DNA of 64,000 nucleotides from an uncultured Coprococcus sp. (GCA_934277375.1 CAKQTZ010000003.1:186001-250000); one strand, 5' to 3'; positions 8,414 through 16,612 are shown, counted from the first letter of the stretch. A program made the numbers and translations. Notes: generated from the sequence alone by a model not told the origin.

Positions 8414-8923
8414 ATGAAGAAAAGGATACCTTTAGCTCTCATCGCTGTAATTCTTCTTACTGGACTAGATCAGTTAGTTAAGTATCTGGTAAATAAGAAC
8501 TTTGAAGTTGGTGAGTCCCGCAAACTCATTGATGGTATATTTCAACTGAGCTATATACAGAATCGTGGTGCTGCATGGGGAAGTTTCTCAGGTAAGATAG
8601 TTTTCTTACTTGTTATAACATTTGCGATACTAATTGCAGCTATATATGTGTATATAAAACTTGCCGGAATATCAGGAAGAAAATATACTCCGATCAGAAT
8701 ACCGATGGTTTTTTTGATTTCAGGTGCCATAGGGAATATGATTGATAGGATATTCAGGGGATACGTTGTAGATATGTTTGATTTTTGCCTTATTAATTTC
8801 CCTGTTTTCAATGTTGCTGATATATATGTCACATGCAGCTTTATAGTTATAGTTATACTTATCCTGTTTGTATATAAGGACGAAGATCTGTCAGTGATAC
8901 TACGAGGCAAAAAGGACAAATAA
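8414..8923 (+). CDS. lspA: Lipoprotein signal peptidase (signal peptidase II)
   Basis: 169 residues with four membrane spans. Cleaves the signal peptide of diacylglyceryl-modified prolipoproteins. Both aspartate motifs are present: 'GNMIDRIFRGYVVDMFDF' and 'FNVADIYV', plus 'QNRGAAWGSF' near residue 47. The start at 8414 is preceded by GGAGGAGGTTTAAGC, overlapping the aroB end; upstream in-frame ATGs belong to aroB sequence. The lipoprotein carboxypeptidase at 2.2 kb would be a substrate. It forms a run with aroB and the pseudouridine synthase 19 bases downstream. Confidence 0.95.
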   Translation: MKKRIPLALIAVILLTGLDQLVKYLVNKNFEVGESRKLIDGIFQLSYIQNRGAAWGSFSGKIVFLLVITFAILIAAIYVYIKLAGISGRKYTPIRIPMVFLISGAIGNMIDRIFRGYVVDMFDFCLINFPVFNVADIYVTCSFIVIVILILFVYKDEDLSVILRGKKDK

Positions 8924-8942
8924 CAGAAAGAAAAATTATCGT

Positions 8943-9863
8943 ATGGAAGAATATAATCTGGAAGCCAGTGAAGAGTGGGCAGGACGCAGAATTGATAAAG
9001 TACTAAGTGAATATTTTGATAATTATTCCAGATCCTTCATAAAGAAATTATTTGAAGATGGACAGATACTTGTTAATGGAAAATCGGTAAAACCGAGCTA
9101 TAATATCAAGAATGGGGATACATGTGATATATCTGTCCCTGATCCGGTAAATATAGAGATAGAGCCTGAGGATATACCACTTGATATCATATATGAAGAT
9201 TCAGACGTCATCCTGGTAAATAAACCGAAGGGGATGGTGGTTCATCCTGCTCCAGGGCATTATACGGGAACACTTGTAAACGGACTTATGTATCATTTTA
9301 AAGATTCTCTGTCTGGAATAAATGGAGAATTCCGTCCTGGTATAGTACACAGGATCGATATGAATACAACAGGCATATTGGTTGTATGTAAAAATGACAA
9401 CGCGCACAGATCTCTGTCAGAGCAGCTTCATGAACACAGTATAACCAGAAAGTACTATGCAATAGTACATGGAAATATAATTCAGGATGATGGAACGGTG
9501 GACAAGCCTATAGGAAGGAGCCCCAAAGACCGTAAAAAGATGGCTGTAAATTCCAGAAATGGTCGAAGGGCAGTCACACACTATCATGTTATTGAGAGAT
9601 TTGGCGGTGCATATACTCTTATAGAATGTCAGCTTGAAACAGGCAGAACACATCAGATAAGGGTACACATGGCATCCATAGGCCATCCAATATTGGGGGA
9701 TGACGTATATGGACCGAAGAAGTGTCCTTACAAATTAGAAGGACAGACATTGCATGCCGGTGTTCTAGGATTTATCCATCCATCTACAGGCGAATATGTA
9801 GAGTTTTCTACTGATCTGCCTGAGTATTTTAAGGAACTTATAAATAAACTTAGACGGCTGTAA
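8943..9863 (+). CDS. RluA/RluD-family 23S rRNA pseudouridine synthase
   Basis: 306 residues. An N-terminal S4 RNA-binding domain (about residues 14-65, 'GRRIDKVLSEYFDNYSRSF') is followed by the RluA-type catalytic domain with the active-site motif 'GIVHRIDMNTTGILVV' (catalytic Asp, usually HRLDxxTSG), 'KPKGMVVHPAPGH' and 'TGRTHQIRVHM'. Architecture and length match RluD-type enzymes (YlyB in B. subtilis), which sits next to lspA in many Firmicutes, as here. Exact target uridines cannot be read from sequence. A terminator follows. Confidence 0.92.
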   Translation: MEEYNLEASEEWAGRRIDKVLSEYFDNYSRSFIKKLFEDGQILVNGKSVKPSYNIKNGDTCDISVPDPVNIEIEPEDIPLDIIYEDSDVILVNKPKGMVVHPAPGHYTGTLVNGLMYHFKDSLSGINGEFRPGIVHRIDMNTTGILVVCKNDNAHRSLSEQLHEHSITRKYYAIVHGNIIQDDGTVDKPIGRSPKDRKKMAVNSRNGRRAVTHYHVIERFGGAYTLIECQLETGRTHQIRVHMASIGHPILGDDVYGPKKCPYKLEGQTLHAGVLGFIHPSTGEYVEFSTDLPEYFKELINKLRRL

Positions 9864-9897
9864 CAGATATCGTTATAATAATATAAATCATATATAA

Positions 9898-9943
9898 GTA
9901 TAGACAATTGTTACAAATTGAGTTCAATTGTCTATACTTTTTT
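9898..9943 (+). terminator. Terminator of the sepF-aroB-lspA-rluD run
   Basis: GTATAGACAATTG (9898-9910) pairs perfectly with CAATTGTCTATAC (9925-9937) around a 14-base loop, followed by TTTTTT. Confidence 0.9.
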
Positions 9944-10065
9944 ATTTACAGATTATTGTTAAAATGTTATAATAAAACATATAATATTTTAAGTATTTTG
10001 TACATAAGTCATATACAAAAGGTATAATACACATTAGAATATAAAAACAGATGGGAGTGGTTTCT

Positions 10066-10680
10066 ATGGCAGAAAAGAAGATAATAACTATAGGCAGGCA
10101 GTTTGGCAGTGGAGGTAAACAGATAGGAGAAGCTCTTGCTGAGAAGATGAACATACCATTCTATGACAAAGAACTTCTGAAGGAAGCTGCTAAAGACAGT
10201 GGAATATGTGAGGAGATATTTGATAGTTTTGATGAGAAACCTACCAACAGTTTTCTGTATTCACTTGTTATGGATCCATATTCATTGGGATTTGGAAACT
10301 CAACAGAGCTGCCTCTTAATCATAAGGTTTTTCTTGCGGCATTTGACACCATAAAGAATCTTGCCGAGAAGGATGGTTCATGTGTATTTGTCGGCAGATG
10401 TGCAGATTATGCTTTGAGAGATATGGATAACGTTGTAAATGTATTCCTCTATGCAGATATGGATGATAGAACTGCAAGAATCTCTAAAAAGTACAATATA
10501 AGCGAGGGAAAAGCCAGGGATATGATCAAGAAGGAGGACAAAGCCAGAGCATCTTACTATAACTATTACACATCTAAGAGATGGGGTGAGATGAAAGGGT
10601 ATGATATATGTATCAATACCTCAAAGTATGGAATAGATAAAACAATAGATCTCATTTATGATATTGTGAATAATTATTGA
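10066..10680 (+). CDS. Cytidylate kinase-like protein
   Basis: 204 residues. N-terminal 'KKIITIGRQFGSGGKQIGEALAEKM' carries the P-loop form GRQFGSGGKQ typical of the cytidylate-kinase-like family (PF13189), followed by 'PFYDKELLKEAAKDSG' and 'CVFVGRCADYAL'. Members are P-loop kinases related to Cmk; the substrate of this subgroup is not settled, and true cmk may be elsewhere. Start at 10066 is preferred because GGGAGTGG precedes it by 6 bases; the ATG at 10051 lacks a site. A TATAAT lies at 10023-10028 with a TTGTAC 19 bases upstream, a weak promoter candidate. Confidence 0.85.
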   Translation: MAEKKIITIGRQFGSGGKQIGEALAEKMNIPFYDKELLKEAAKDSGICEEIFDSFDEKPTNSFLYSLVMDPYSLGFGNSTELPLNHKVFLAAFDTIKNLAEKDGSCVFVGRCADYALRDMDNVVNVFLYADMDDRTARISKKYNISEGKARDMIKKEDKARASYYNYYTSKRWGEMKGYDICINTSKYGIDKTIDLIYDIVNNY

Positions 10681-10703
10681 TCTATTCTTCGTGATATTTT
10701 AGA

Positions 10704-10761
10704 CATATGATCTGTCGAATAAAAATTCAGGATATATGATCTGTTGAATAATAATTTACAA
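10704..10761. repeat. Imperfect tandem duplication, unit about 29 bp
   Basis: The sequence CATATGATCTGTCGAATAAAA (from 10704) recurs as TATATGATCTGTTGAATAATA (from 10733). Both lie in the gap between converging genes; looks like a small tandem duplication without a coding role. Confidence 0.55.
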
Positions 10762-10764
10762 TAT

Positions 10765-10841
10765 AAAAATGCTGTAGGATAAAAATATGATTGCTGTGTA
10801 TACAAATCTCTAGTACAAGCACATATCCTACAGCATTTTTT
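10765..10841. terminator. Bidirectional terminator between converging genes
   Basis: AAAAATGCTGTAGGATA (10765-10781) and TATCCTACAGCATTTTT (10824-10840) are perfect 17-base complements with a 42-base loop, A-tract on one side and T-tract on the other, so it can end transcription from both the kinase-like gene and ttcA. The ttcA stop codon lies at its edge. Confidence 0.85.
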
Positions 10842-11559
10842 AGTGTCTGCTCCAGCCATCAATTTCAGCACCTTCAATTGAAGAAAAAATCCTGTCTTTT
10901 ACATCAGGAACACGGACTCTTAATTCATCGATTATATCTTTGCTTTCCTGGCGCTTTGTAAAGCCGTCAGCGGGACAAGGGTTCTTGCTGACTGGAAGCC
11001 CGTTCGCCTTTGTAAAAGCTTCTATTTCGCCTTCCAGGGCGTATATCAGAGGTCTTATAAGAGTGACATCTGATTTTTCTAGATATGTAACAGGAGAGAA
11101 AGTATGAATACGACCTTCATACAGCATTGACATAAGGAAACTGTCTATAACATCGTCCTTGTGGTGTGCATAAGCGATTTTATTACAGCCAAGATCAGCG
11201 GCGCATTTGTTAAATGCTCCTTTGCGCATTCTGCTGCATAGAGAACATGGATTGCTCTCATTTCTATAGTCGAAAACAATCTCACCTATCTGGGTTTGGC
11301 ATACAGTATACCTTACACCCAATGATTCACAATATTCTTTGAGTTTTGATGTGTCAAATCCTGGGAATCCTAGATCAACAGTAATAGCCTCCAGTTCAAA
11401 ATCAACAGGATAAAAATTCTTAAGCTTAGCCATGGCATATAATAATGTAAGGCTGTCCTTGCCACCAGATATGCCTATAGCAATCCTGTCATTGGGCTTT
11501 ATCATATCGTAATCACTTACCGCACGTCTTGTATATGATAATAATTTCTGAAGCTTCAT
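10840..11559 (-). CDS. TtcA-family tRNA thiolation PP-loop ATPase
   Basis: 239 residues. N-type ATP pyrophosphatase with PP-loop 'SGGKDS' at 31-36. Cysteine motif 'CSLCSRMRKGAF' (CxxC) near residue 117 and a third Cys in 'NPCPADG' near 200 match the Fe-S-binding cysteines of TtcA, which makes 2-thiocytidine at tRNA position 32. The family also includes close relatives of other specificity, so function is by family. Start: ATG at 11559 with GGAG nine bases before; a TTG at 11574 overlaps that site and is rejected. Shares the minus strand with the recombinase upstream (24-base gap). Confidence 0.88.
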   Translation of the reverse strand: MKLQKLLSYTRRAVSDYDMIKPNDRIAIGISGGKDSLTLLYAMAKLKNFYPVDFELEAITVDLGFPGFDTSKLKEYCESLGVRYTVCQTQIGEIVFDYRNESNPCSLCSRMRKGAFNKCAADLGCNKIAYAHHKDDVIDSFLMSMLYEGRIHTFSPVTYLEKSDVTLIRPLIYALEGEIEAFTKANGLPVSKNPCPADGFTKRQESKDIIDELRVRVPDVKDRIFSSIEGAEIDGWSRH

Positions 11560-11583
11560 ATAAATATACTCCAATCTGTTTTT

Positions 11584-12654
11584 TTAATCGTTATCCATTG
11601 GTGTGGATCGCTTTTCTCTGAGTTGCACCTCATTCCGGAAACGTCTCTTTCTGTCTTCATCCATATCTGCATAGTGCTTTCTTGTTGTATTTACATCTGT
11701 GTGGCCAAGTACATCAGCAACAAGATATATGTCATCTGTGGCTCTGTAAAGTTCTGTGCCAAATGTACTTCGAAGCTTGTGGGGAGTGATGTGTTTTAAT
11801 GGAACAGCGCCTGCAGAATATTTTTTTACAATATTTTCAACAGATCTTACAGATATTCGTTTCATCTGCGATGAGAGAAAAAGAGCATCTTCGTGGCCGG
11901 TTTCAGGCGTAATTTTCTTTCTTTCTCGGATATACTCTGTAAGAGTCTCACTTGCCTCATCGCTGAAATATACATATGCCTCCTTACCACCTTTGCGAAT
12001 TATTTTAATACGCATATTGTCAAAATCCACATCATGCATATCTATGCCTACACACTCTGAAACACGCATACCGGTGCTCAGCATCAGGGATAGAAGAGCG
12101 AGATCTCTTACTTTGTTTTTTTCATGGAATTTTTTCTGACGTTCTGTAAGGTTGACACCATACTCAACATTGTCCAGGAAATTAGCTACTTCATTTGGCT
12201 CCATGCGTATAATTTTTTTGTCGTGTATCTTGGGCATATCTACTTTTTCTGCAGCATTTGAAGTAATGCGGTCATTCTTATAAAGGTATGCAAAAAATAC
12301 GCGAAGCGCTGAAAGTTTTCTTTTTAAAGCCTGTTCACCATTTGTATAGGTACGCCCATTTCTGGTATATAATCGCATTGCATGCATGAACTCCTCAATG
12401 TCCTCAGCTTCAAGACGGCTGAGATCATCAGTCTTAATATCCATTGGTGTTTTTCCTTTAAAATAAGGGTTGTTTTCACATAGATATTCATAGAAAATCT
12501 TTATATCCCGCGCATATCCAAGCCTTGTACGTGTAGATGTGGTATTCTCCAAACCACGGAATGCAATTGTCACATACTGGGGAAGTTCAGCTAGGATTTC
12601 TCTCAATAAGATAATATTGTTTTCATCAACCTGTTTGTTATATGCTTTAGCCAT
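11584..12654 (-). CDS. Tyrosine site-specific recombinase (XerC/XerD-like)
   Basis: 356 residues. A SAM-like core-binding domain occupies about 30-130; the catalytic domain has the full residue set: R197 (TGMRVSE), K near 221-224, H292-x-x-R295 (HKLRS), H318 (GHTDV) and Y328 (RKHYA). It therefore looks active. No phage, transposon or cassette genes are near, and the place between lexA/yneA and ttcA looks like a fixed chromosomal locus, so a housekeeping Xer-type role is likelier than a mobile integrase. The GGAGG (12672-12676) is 17 bases before the ATG, unusually far; a non-standard ATT start nearer the site is possible. A palindromic region lies 100-150 bp upstream. Confidence 0.87.
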   Translation of the reverse strand: MAKAYNKQVDENNIILLREILAELPQYVTIAFRGLENTTSTRTRLGYARDIKIFYEYLCENNPYFKGKTPMDIKTDDLSRLEAEDIEEFMHAMRLYTRNGRTYTNGEQALKRKLSALRVFFAYLYKNDRITSNAAEKVDMPKIHDKKIIRMEPNEVANFLDNVEYGVNLTERQKKFHEKNKVRDLALLSLMLSTGMRVSECVGIDMHDVDFDNMRIKIIRKGGKEAYVYFSDEASETLTEYIRERKKITPETGHEDALFLSSQMKRISVRSVENIVKKYSAGAVPLKHITPHKLRSTFGTELYRATDDIYLVADVLGHTDVNTTRKHYADMDEDRKRRFRNEVQLREKRSTPMDND

Positions 12655-12750
12655 AATAATTTGTAATTATACCTCCAGATAAAACGATAATTATTGCATA
12701 TTGGACTATAAGATTATAAACTGTATGTATTATAGCATTTTATTTGTATT

Positions 12751-12803
12751 TATGCTATATATTTTTCGTAAAACCTGAGTTTAGCGAATAAATATATAGC
12801 ATA
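12751..12803. repeat. Long imperfect inverted repeat upstream of the recombinase gene
   Basis: TATGCTATATATTTTTCG (12751-12768) faces CGAATAAATATATAGCATA (12785-12803), centred near 12777. Its core TTCGTAAAA-CCTGAG-TTTAGCGAA is itself a near-palindrome of 9+6+9 bases, the size and layout of a tyrosine-recombinase core site or a regulator site. Function unproven; it may simply be an AT-rich hairpin. Confidence 0.55.
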
Positions 12804-12852
12804 AAAAATAAGACCATGTACCACTTCTATGGTACTTCTGATCTTATTTTTT
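12803..12852 (-). terminator. Terminator of the yneA-like gene
   Basis: AAAAAATAAGA (12803-12813) pairs with TCTTATTTTTT (12842-12852) and an inner stem GTACCA/TGGTAC (12818-12835) extends it. The T-run on both strands makes it bidirectional, but only the minus strand has a gene entering it. Confidence 0.85.
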
Positions 12853-12914
12853 CCCATTTTCAGTAAAATATTCTTAGTAAAAATATATTCTCATGTATTA
12901 CCATCAATATGTTA

Positions 12915-13244
12915 TCAATTCAGCGAATCAGTTTTGTAATATGGAATCAGTAGATTGGTTCCGGCGACAATCGAGGAATCGTTACTCAGATTGTTTATAG
13001 ATACTACCTCATCAATGTATTCCTGTGGTGATGAATATTCGTCTGAAGCATACTTTTCAGCTATGTCCCAAAGAGAATCTCCAGACTCTAAAGTTATACA
13101 TGTATAGTACTTGGTGCTGGCATTTGTTGCATCGGCTTCTGACGCATCTGTATGTGTTAATGCAATATATAATATAGATATGGTGATTATCAAGATAATA
13201 ATTGGAATCTTTTTAGCACTGATAAAATTAACAATAGTATTCAT
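12915..13244 (-). CDS. YneA-like LysM membrane protein, probable SOS division inhibitor
   Basis: 109 residues. A short basic N-terminus, one membrane span (about 13-30), then a spacer and one LysM domain (about 46-105, 'YTCITLESGDSLWDIAEKY' ... 'AGTNLLIPYY') that would bind peptidoglycan. Size, topology and position divergent from lexA are those of YneA of B. subtilis, the SOS-induced protein that delays septation after DNA damage. Overall sequence resemblance to YneA was not tested, so no symbol is given. AGGAGGG precedes the ATG by 7 bases. Its promoter has an SOS box in the spacer. Confidence 0.82.
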   Translation of the reverse strand: MNTIVNFISAKKIPIIILIITISILYIALTHTDASEADATNASTKYYTCITLESGDSLWDIAEKYASDEYSSPQEYIDEVVSINNLSNDSSIVAGTNLLIPYYKTDSLN

Positions 13245-13258
13245 AATGTGTCCCTCCT

Positions 13259-13272
13259 GAACGTATGTTTGT
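13259..13272. promoter_or_regulatory. Possible second SOS box near the yneA-like start
   Basis: GAACGTATGTTT (13259-13270) fits the Bacillus-type pattern GAAC-RNRY-GTTY, lacking the first C. It lies between the promoter and ribosome site of the yneA-like gene. Confidence 0.5.
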
Positions 13273-13284
13273 TCTTATGTTCGT

Positions 13285-13313
13285 ATTATATCGAACAGAT
13301 GTTTTGATGTCAA
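13285..13313 (-). promoter_or_regulatory. Promoter of the yneA-like gene
   Basis: Read on the minus strand: TTGACA (13308-13313), 17-base spacer, TATAAT (13285-13290). Both hexamers are consensus. The spacer is filled by an SOS-box-like site, so LexA would block RNA polymerase directly. Confidence 0.85.
13292..13305. promoter_or_regulatory. SOS box (LexA operator) in the yneA-like promoter
   Basis: CGAACAGATGTTTT agrees with the B. subtilis LexA consensus CGAAC-RNRY-GTTYC at all but the last position. It lies exactly between the -35 and -10 hexamers. A weaker match, CGAACATTTGTACG, is at 13322-13335 just upstream of the -35. Confidence 0.78.
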
Positions 13314-13511
13314 GCGTTTTCCGAACATTTGTACGGATGATTTTAATTTTCAGTTGTCAAAGTACAGGTTTATTTTTTCATTTCACTTTCTTGTATAACT
13401 ATATTATGTACTATATTGTGTCCGTTTTTATTCTCACAACTTCATCATGTTTTCTTAAATAAATATTATCTAGATATATGTATTATGAATAAAGGTAATT
13501 GAAATATATAT

Positions 13512-13546
13512 AGAACATTAGTTTGCAATATCAGAACATATGTGCT
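13512..13546. promoter_or_regulatory. Paired SOS-box-like sites upstream of lexA
   Basis: AGAACATTAGTTTG (13512-13525) overlaps the -35 and AGAACATATGTGCT (13533-13546) lies between -35 and -10 of the lexA promoter. Both keep GAAC-4-GT but are weaker than the yneA box, as expected for autoregulation. The 13245-13591 gap otherwise holds only the two divergent promoters. Confidence 0.6.
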
Positions 13547-13551
13547 ATTAT
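13523..13551 (+). promoter_or_regulatory. lexA promoter
   Basis: TTGCAA (13523-13528), 17-base spacer, TATTAT (13546-13551), 40 bases upstream of the lexA start codon. Confidence 0.75.
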
Positions 13552-13591
13552 TTATTAGTAATAATACATATAATCCGGAGGAAATTTATAT

Positions 13592-14212
13592 ATGGGAAAA
13601 GGTAAAATATCTGACAAACAGAATGAAATCTTGGAATATATCAAGAATGAACAATTAAAAAAAGGTTATCCGCCTTCAGTTAGAGAAATTTGCAAGGCTG
13701 TAGGTCTTAAATCTACATCATCTGTCCACGCCCATCTTGCTTCGCTTGAGGAGAATGGATATATAAGAAGGGATCCTACCAAGCCAAGAGCTATAGAGAT
13801 CATTGACGATGATTTTGCGCTTACAAGACGTGAAGTTGTGAATATACCTGTGGTTGGTCAGGTTGCTGCAGGACAACCGATTCTGGCGACACAGAATATA
13901 TTAGATTATTTTCCTGTGCCTCCTGAATACATACATAATACTAATAATCAGACATTTATGCTCCGCGTTAAGGGTGAAAGTATGATCAATATTGGAATTA
14001 ACGATGGGGATCTTCTCATTGTTGAACAGTGCTCTTCTGCTTCGAACCGTGATATTGTAGTTGCACTTATTGATGATGGGGCAACAGTTAAGAGATATTT
14101 TAAGGAAAATGGACATATAAGACTGCAGCCTGAGAACGATTATATGGATCCTATAATTGTAGATAGTTGTGATATACTTGGTAAGGTTATAGGCCTGTTC
14201 AGACAAATGTAG
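13592..14212 (+). CDS. lexA: SOS repressor LexA
   Basis: 206 residues, standard. N-terminal winged helix with 'GYPPSVREICKAVGLKSTSSVHAHL'. The autocleavage bond is A93-G94 in 'QVAAGQPI'; the catalytic dyad is S130 (KGESM) and K167 (ATVKRYF). RecA-stimulated self-cleavage releases SOS genes, here including the divergent yneA-like gene. CGGAGGAAATTTAT precedes the ATG. SOS-like boxes cover its promoter. A hairpin follows about 90 bp downstream. Confidence 0.97.
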   Translation: MGKGKISDKQNEILEYIKNEQLKKGYPPSVREICKAVGLKSTSSVHAHLASLEENGYIRRDPTKPRAIEIIDDDFALTRREVVNIPVVGQVAAGQPILATQNILDYFPVPPEYIHNTNNQTFMLRVKGESMINIGINDGDLLIVEQCSSASNRDIVVALIDDGATVKRYFKENGHIRLQPENDYMDPIIVDSCDILGKVIGLFRQM

Positions 14213-14301
14213 ATTTCTCTTCCACCACATCTACATGTTCTTCCATTAAATCCGCATATTTATTTAAAAGATTTTTAAATGCACATTCATTTTTAAAAGG
14301 G

Positions 14302-14333
14302 AAACACCCAAGGTATTATTACCTTGGGTGTTT
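14302..14333. terminator. Hairpin between lexA and the HD-GYP gene
   Basis: AAACACCCAAGGTA (14302-14315) and TACCTTGGGTGTTT (14320-14333): a perfect 14-bp stem with a 4-base loop. T-runs on either side are weak but the stem is strong; it separates converging genes. Confidence 0.8.
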
Positions 14334-14399
14334 GGTTAAGTGGCGTCTAGATAAAAAGGCTAACTAAAAATAGCAGCCTGGTATTTAATTTGCATTACT

Positions 14400-15587
14400 T
14401 TAATATATATGCTTATCAGCATTCTGCTCTGCTATTTGTTTAAATTCCTTAAAATGAGCCTGGAATAAAAGAACAACCTTAGGATCGAACTGTTTACCAC
14501 TCTGCTTCACGATCTCAGTATATGCTTCTTCCATGGACCATCCTTTTTTGTAATATCTTGCTGATGTAAGTGCATCAAATACATCACACACTGCCATGAG
14601 ACGGCTAATGTAAGCGATCTCCTCTCCTTTCATATGAAGGTAACCTGAACCATCCCATTTTTCATGGTGTTCCTTGGCTATTGTCCTGGCTATCTGCAGA
14701 ATCTGACCAGGACATTTTGAAAGGAGTGCATCACCATACAGTACATGGCTTTTCATGATTGCGAATTCCTCTTCCGTAAGTCTTGATGGTTTGTTGAGTA
14801 TATCCTCGCTTATCATCAGTTTACCTATGTCATGCATCATGGCTGCTGTCGAAAGCATGTCTACATATTCGTCATCAAATCCCGATGCCTTACCGAGAAC
14901 CTCCATGTACTTTGCAACACGTTTGATATGTTCACCGGTTGATTTTGACTTACTCTCTGAAAGTTCGGCAAATGCGTATATAAGCTCTTTCTGGTTGGTT
15001 TTAACCTCTTCAGCATGTTCAATCACATTATTGAGCATTGTTGAATTCCTTGAAACTATAAAGTATGATACAAATGACATAAGGAATATTGCGATAACAC
15101 ACGGTGCGATCACAAGTATCATATTATCTGCAAAATCGTCATGAACAGGAGGTATAACCATATCACTTAAATGATAATTAGTAATATCTGCTACGAAAAC
15201 ACCCACTGTAGACAGGAGTGCTGTATAAAGAACCATTGTCTTGTTGTAATAAAGAGATGCCACCAGCATTGGGAATATCCATACGATCATGGCTGTATAG
15301 GATAAAGAGGTATTGAGGATTGTACATATTAAAACTGCGAGAGCTATAACTATATATTTTATACATTTACCCTCATTGTTTTTTAATACATCTATAAATA
15401 TGGTTGGGATAAAAGCCAGCATACAGCATACACCCATACATGAACATAGAATTACAAAATTACACTGTCCTCCTATATATGTAAAAACCCAATATAAAAG
15501 TATAAGTATCAAAAATAATCTCATGCATTTTGATGCGATATGATTGATCTTAATATAATTGTCACTTAATAGCCTGTTACTTTCCAT
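14400..15587 (-). CDS. Membrane HD-GYP domain protein
   Basis: 395 residues. Six hydrophobic segments fill about 22-180, then a short linker and an HD-GYP domain from about 205. Visible: H219 (TGEHIKRVA), H252-D253 (MHDIGK), H281 (SHVLYG) and 'HHEKWDGSGY' at 307-316. HD-GYP proteins hydrolyse cyclic di-GMP or related cyclic dinucleotides; the GYP triad here reads GYL, so activity on c-di-GMP is likely but not certain. The membrane part is not a recognised sensor (possibly MASE-type). A weak GGGGA site precedes the ATG. Not obviously in an operon; rsfS lies 49 bp upstream on the same strand. Confidence 0.85.
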   Translation of the reverse strand: MESNRLLSDNYIKINHIASKCMRLFLILILLYWVFTYIGGQCNFVILCSCMGVCCMLAFIPTIFIDVLKNNEGKCIKYIVIALAVLICTILNTSLSYTAMIVWIFPMLVASLYYNKTMVLYTALLSTVGVFVADITNYHLSDMVIPPVHDDFADNMILVIAPCVIAIFLMSFVSYFIVSRNSTMLNNVIEHAEEVKTNQKELIYAFAELSESKSKSTGEHIKRVAKYMEVLGKASGFDDEYVDMLSTAAMMHDIGKLMISEDILNKPSRLTEEEFAIMKSHVLYGDALLSKCPGQILQIARTIAKEHHEKWDGSGYLHMKGEEIAYISRLMAVCDVFDALTSARYYKKGWSMEEAYTEIVKQSGKQFDPKVVLLFQAHFKEFKQIAEQNADKHIY

Positions 15588-15636
15588 ATTATAATCCCCA
15601 AACCTTCTATCACCCTAATAATTAACGATCAGATCA

Positions 15637-15990
15637 TCACTGCAGATCACCAGAAGAAACGATATCTCCATCGCTCCATATCTTTTCGATGTTGTAAAAT
15701 CTTCTGGATTCCTCAGAGAATATATGAACAATTATATCATAGTAATCAAGTAAAATCCATCCGCCTTCGGAATATCCTTCTACTCCCTTATGAGAATATC
15801 CTGCATCGTGCATATTATCTTCAACGTTATCACACAATGCCTGAACCTGTTTTTTGTTTGTTCCATCAGCTATAATTATATAGTCACATAAGGTTGATAT
15901 CTTGCTTATATCGATTATCTTAACATCAAACGCTTTCTTTTCCTCCAGGGCAGCGCATGCAATCTTAACCATTTCTTTTGAATCTGACAT
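15637..15990 (-). CDS. rsfS: Ribosomal silencing factor RsfS
   Basis: 117 residues. Binds L14 on the 50S subunit and prevents joining of 30S under starvation. Family motifs: 'KKAFDVKIIDISKISTLCDYIIIADG' region (near 20-45), 'GWILLDYYDIIVHIFSEESRRFYNIEKIW' region near 80-105. ATG at 15990 chosen because GAGGA lies 5 bases upstream; an upstream in-frame codon has no site. Downstream of yqeK and nadD as in most Firmicutes. Confidence 0.94.
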   Translation of the reverse strand: MSDSKEMVKIACAALEEKKAFDVKIIDISKISTLCDYIIIADGTNKKQVQALCDNVEDNMHDAGYSHKGVEGYSEGGWILLDYYDIIVHIFSEESRRFYNIEKIWSDGDIVSSGDLQ

Positions 15991-16036
15991 ATTTTTCCTC
16001 ACTATCTTTTTCCTCGTCAAATACATGTTGTTTAAA

Positions 16037-16612
16037 TCATTCAGAAATCTGTGTGACGTAATATTTATATGTCATGACAGACATCTCGTCCACATCACCA
16101 CATTTTTCATTATCTAGATAACTGAGAGTATTCTTTAATATGTGGACAACGCTTGCATCTATGTCCGTGAAGGCTTCGTTCCTTATCTTGTCTATCTCAG
16201 GAAGCGGCTTTCGGTTAGGCTCAATATAATCAGCCACAAATACTATTTTTTCCAGTATAGTCATGTCTGGTTTACCTGTTGTATGGAATTCTATGGCAGA
16301 TAGAATTTCTTCATCATCGACACCATACTTTTCCCTTGCATAGAATGCGCCAAGCTTTGCGTGTAAAAGCTCAGGGTTAGTAAGTTCGACCTGGCTTATT
16401 GTAAGTCCGTGTTTTTTGCATCTCGCTATCTTCTCGTCTGCAGACAGACATTTGGCGCAGTCGTGCAACAGTCCAGCGGTCAGGGCTTTATCTACATCAG
16501 CTCCATGGACCATGGCCAAACAGCCTGACACATATTCCACTCCAAGTGAATGCTCAAATCTTTTCTTTGTGAGCTTGTTTTCAAGGCGCTCACGCATCTC
16601 AAATCTGTTCAT
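16037..16612 (-). CDS. yqeK: YqeK-type HD hydrolase (Ap4A hydrolase)
   Basis: 191 residues. HD-domain metal site visible: H in 'RFEHSLGVEYV', 'LLHDCAK' near residue 50, and 'IEFHTTGKP' near 110, 'VFVADYIEPNR' near 125. YqeK proteins split diadenosine tetraphosphate symmetrically. ATG at 16612 is preceded by AGGAG at five bases; a TTG further upstream lacks one. Position between nadD and rsfS is the standard one; the LytR-type gene often found between yqeK and rsfS is missing. Confidence 0.92.
   Translation of the reverse strand: MNRFEMRERLENKLTKKRFEHSLGVEYVSGCLAMVHGADVDKALTAGLLHDCAKCLSADEKIARCKKHGLTISQVELTNPELLHAKLGAFYAREKYGVDDEEILSAIEFHTTGKPDMTILEKIVFVADYIEPNRKPLPEIDKIRNEAFTDIDASVVHILKNTLSYLDNEKCGDVDEMSVMTYKYYVTQISE

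Noticed and set aside
11584..12654. Prophage or integrative element suggested by the tyrosine recombinase
   Set aside because: No phage, conjugation or cargo genes, no tRNA or direct repeats flanking; neighbours are chromosomal core genes.
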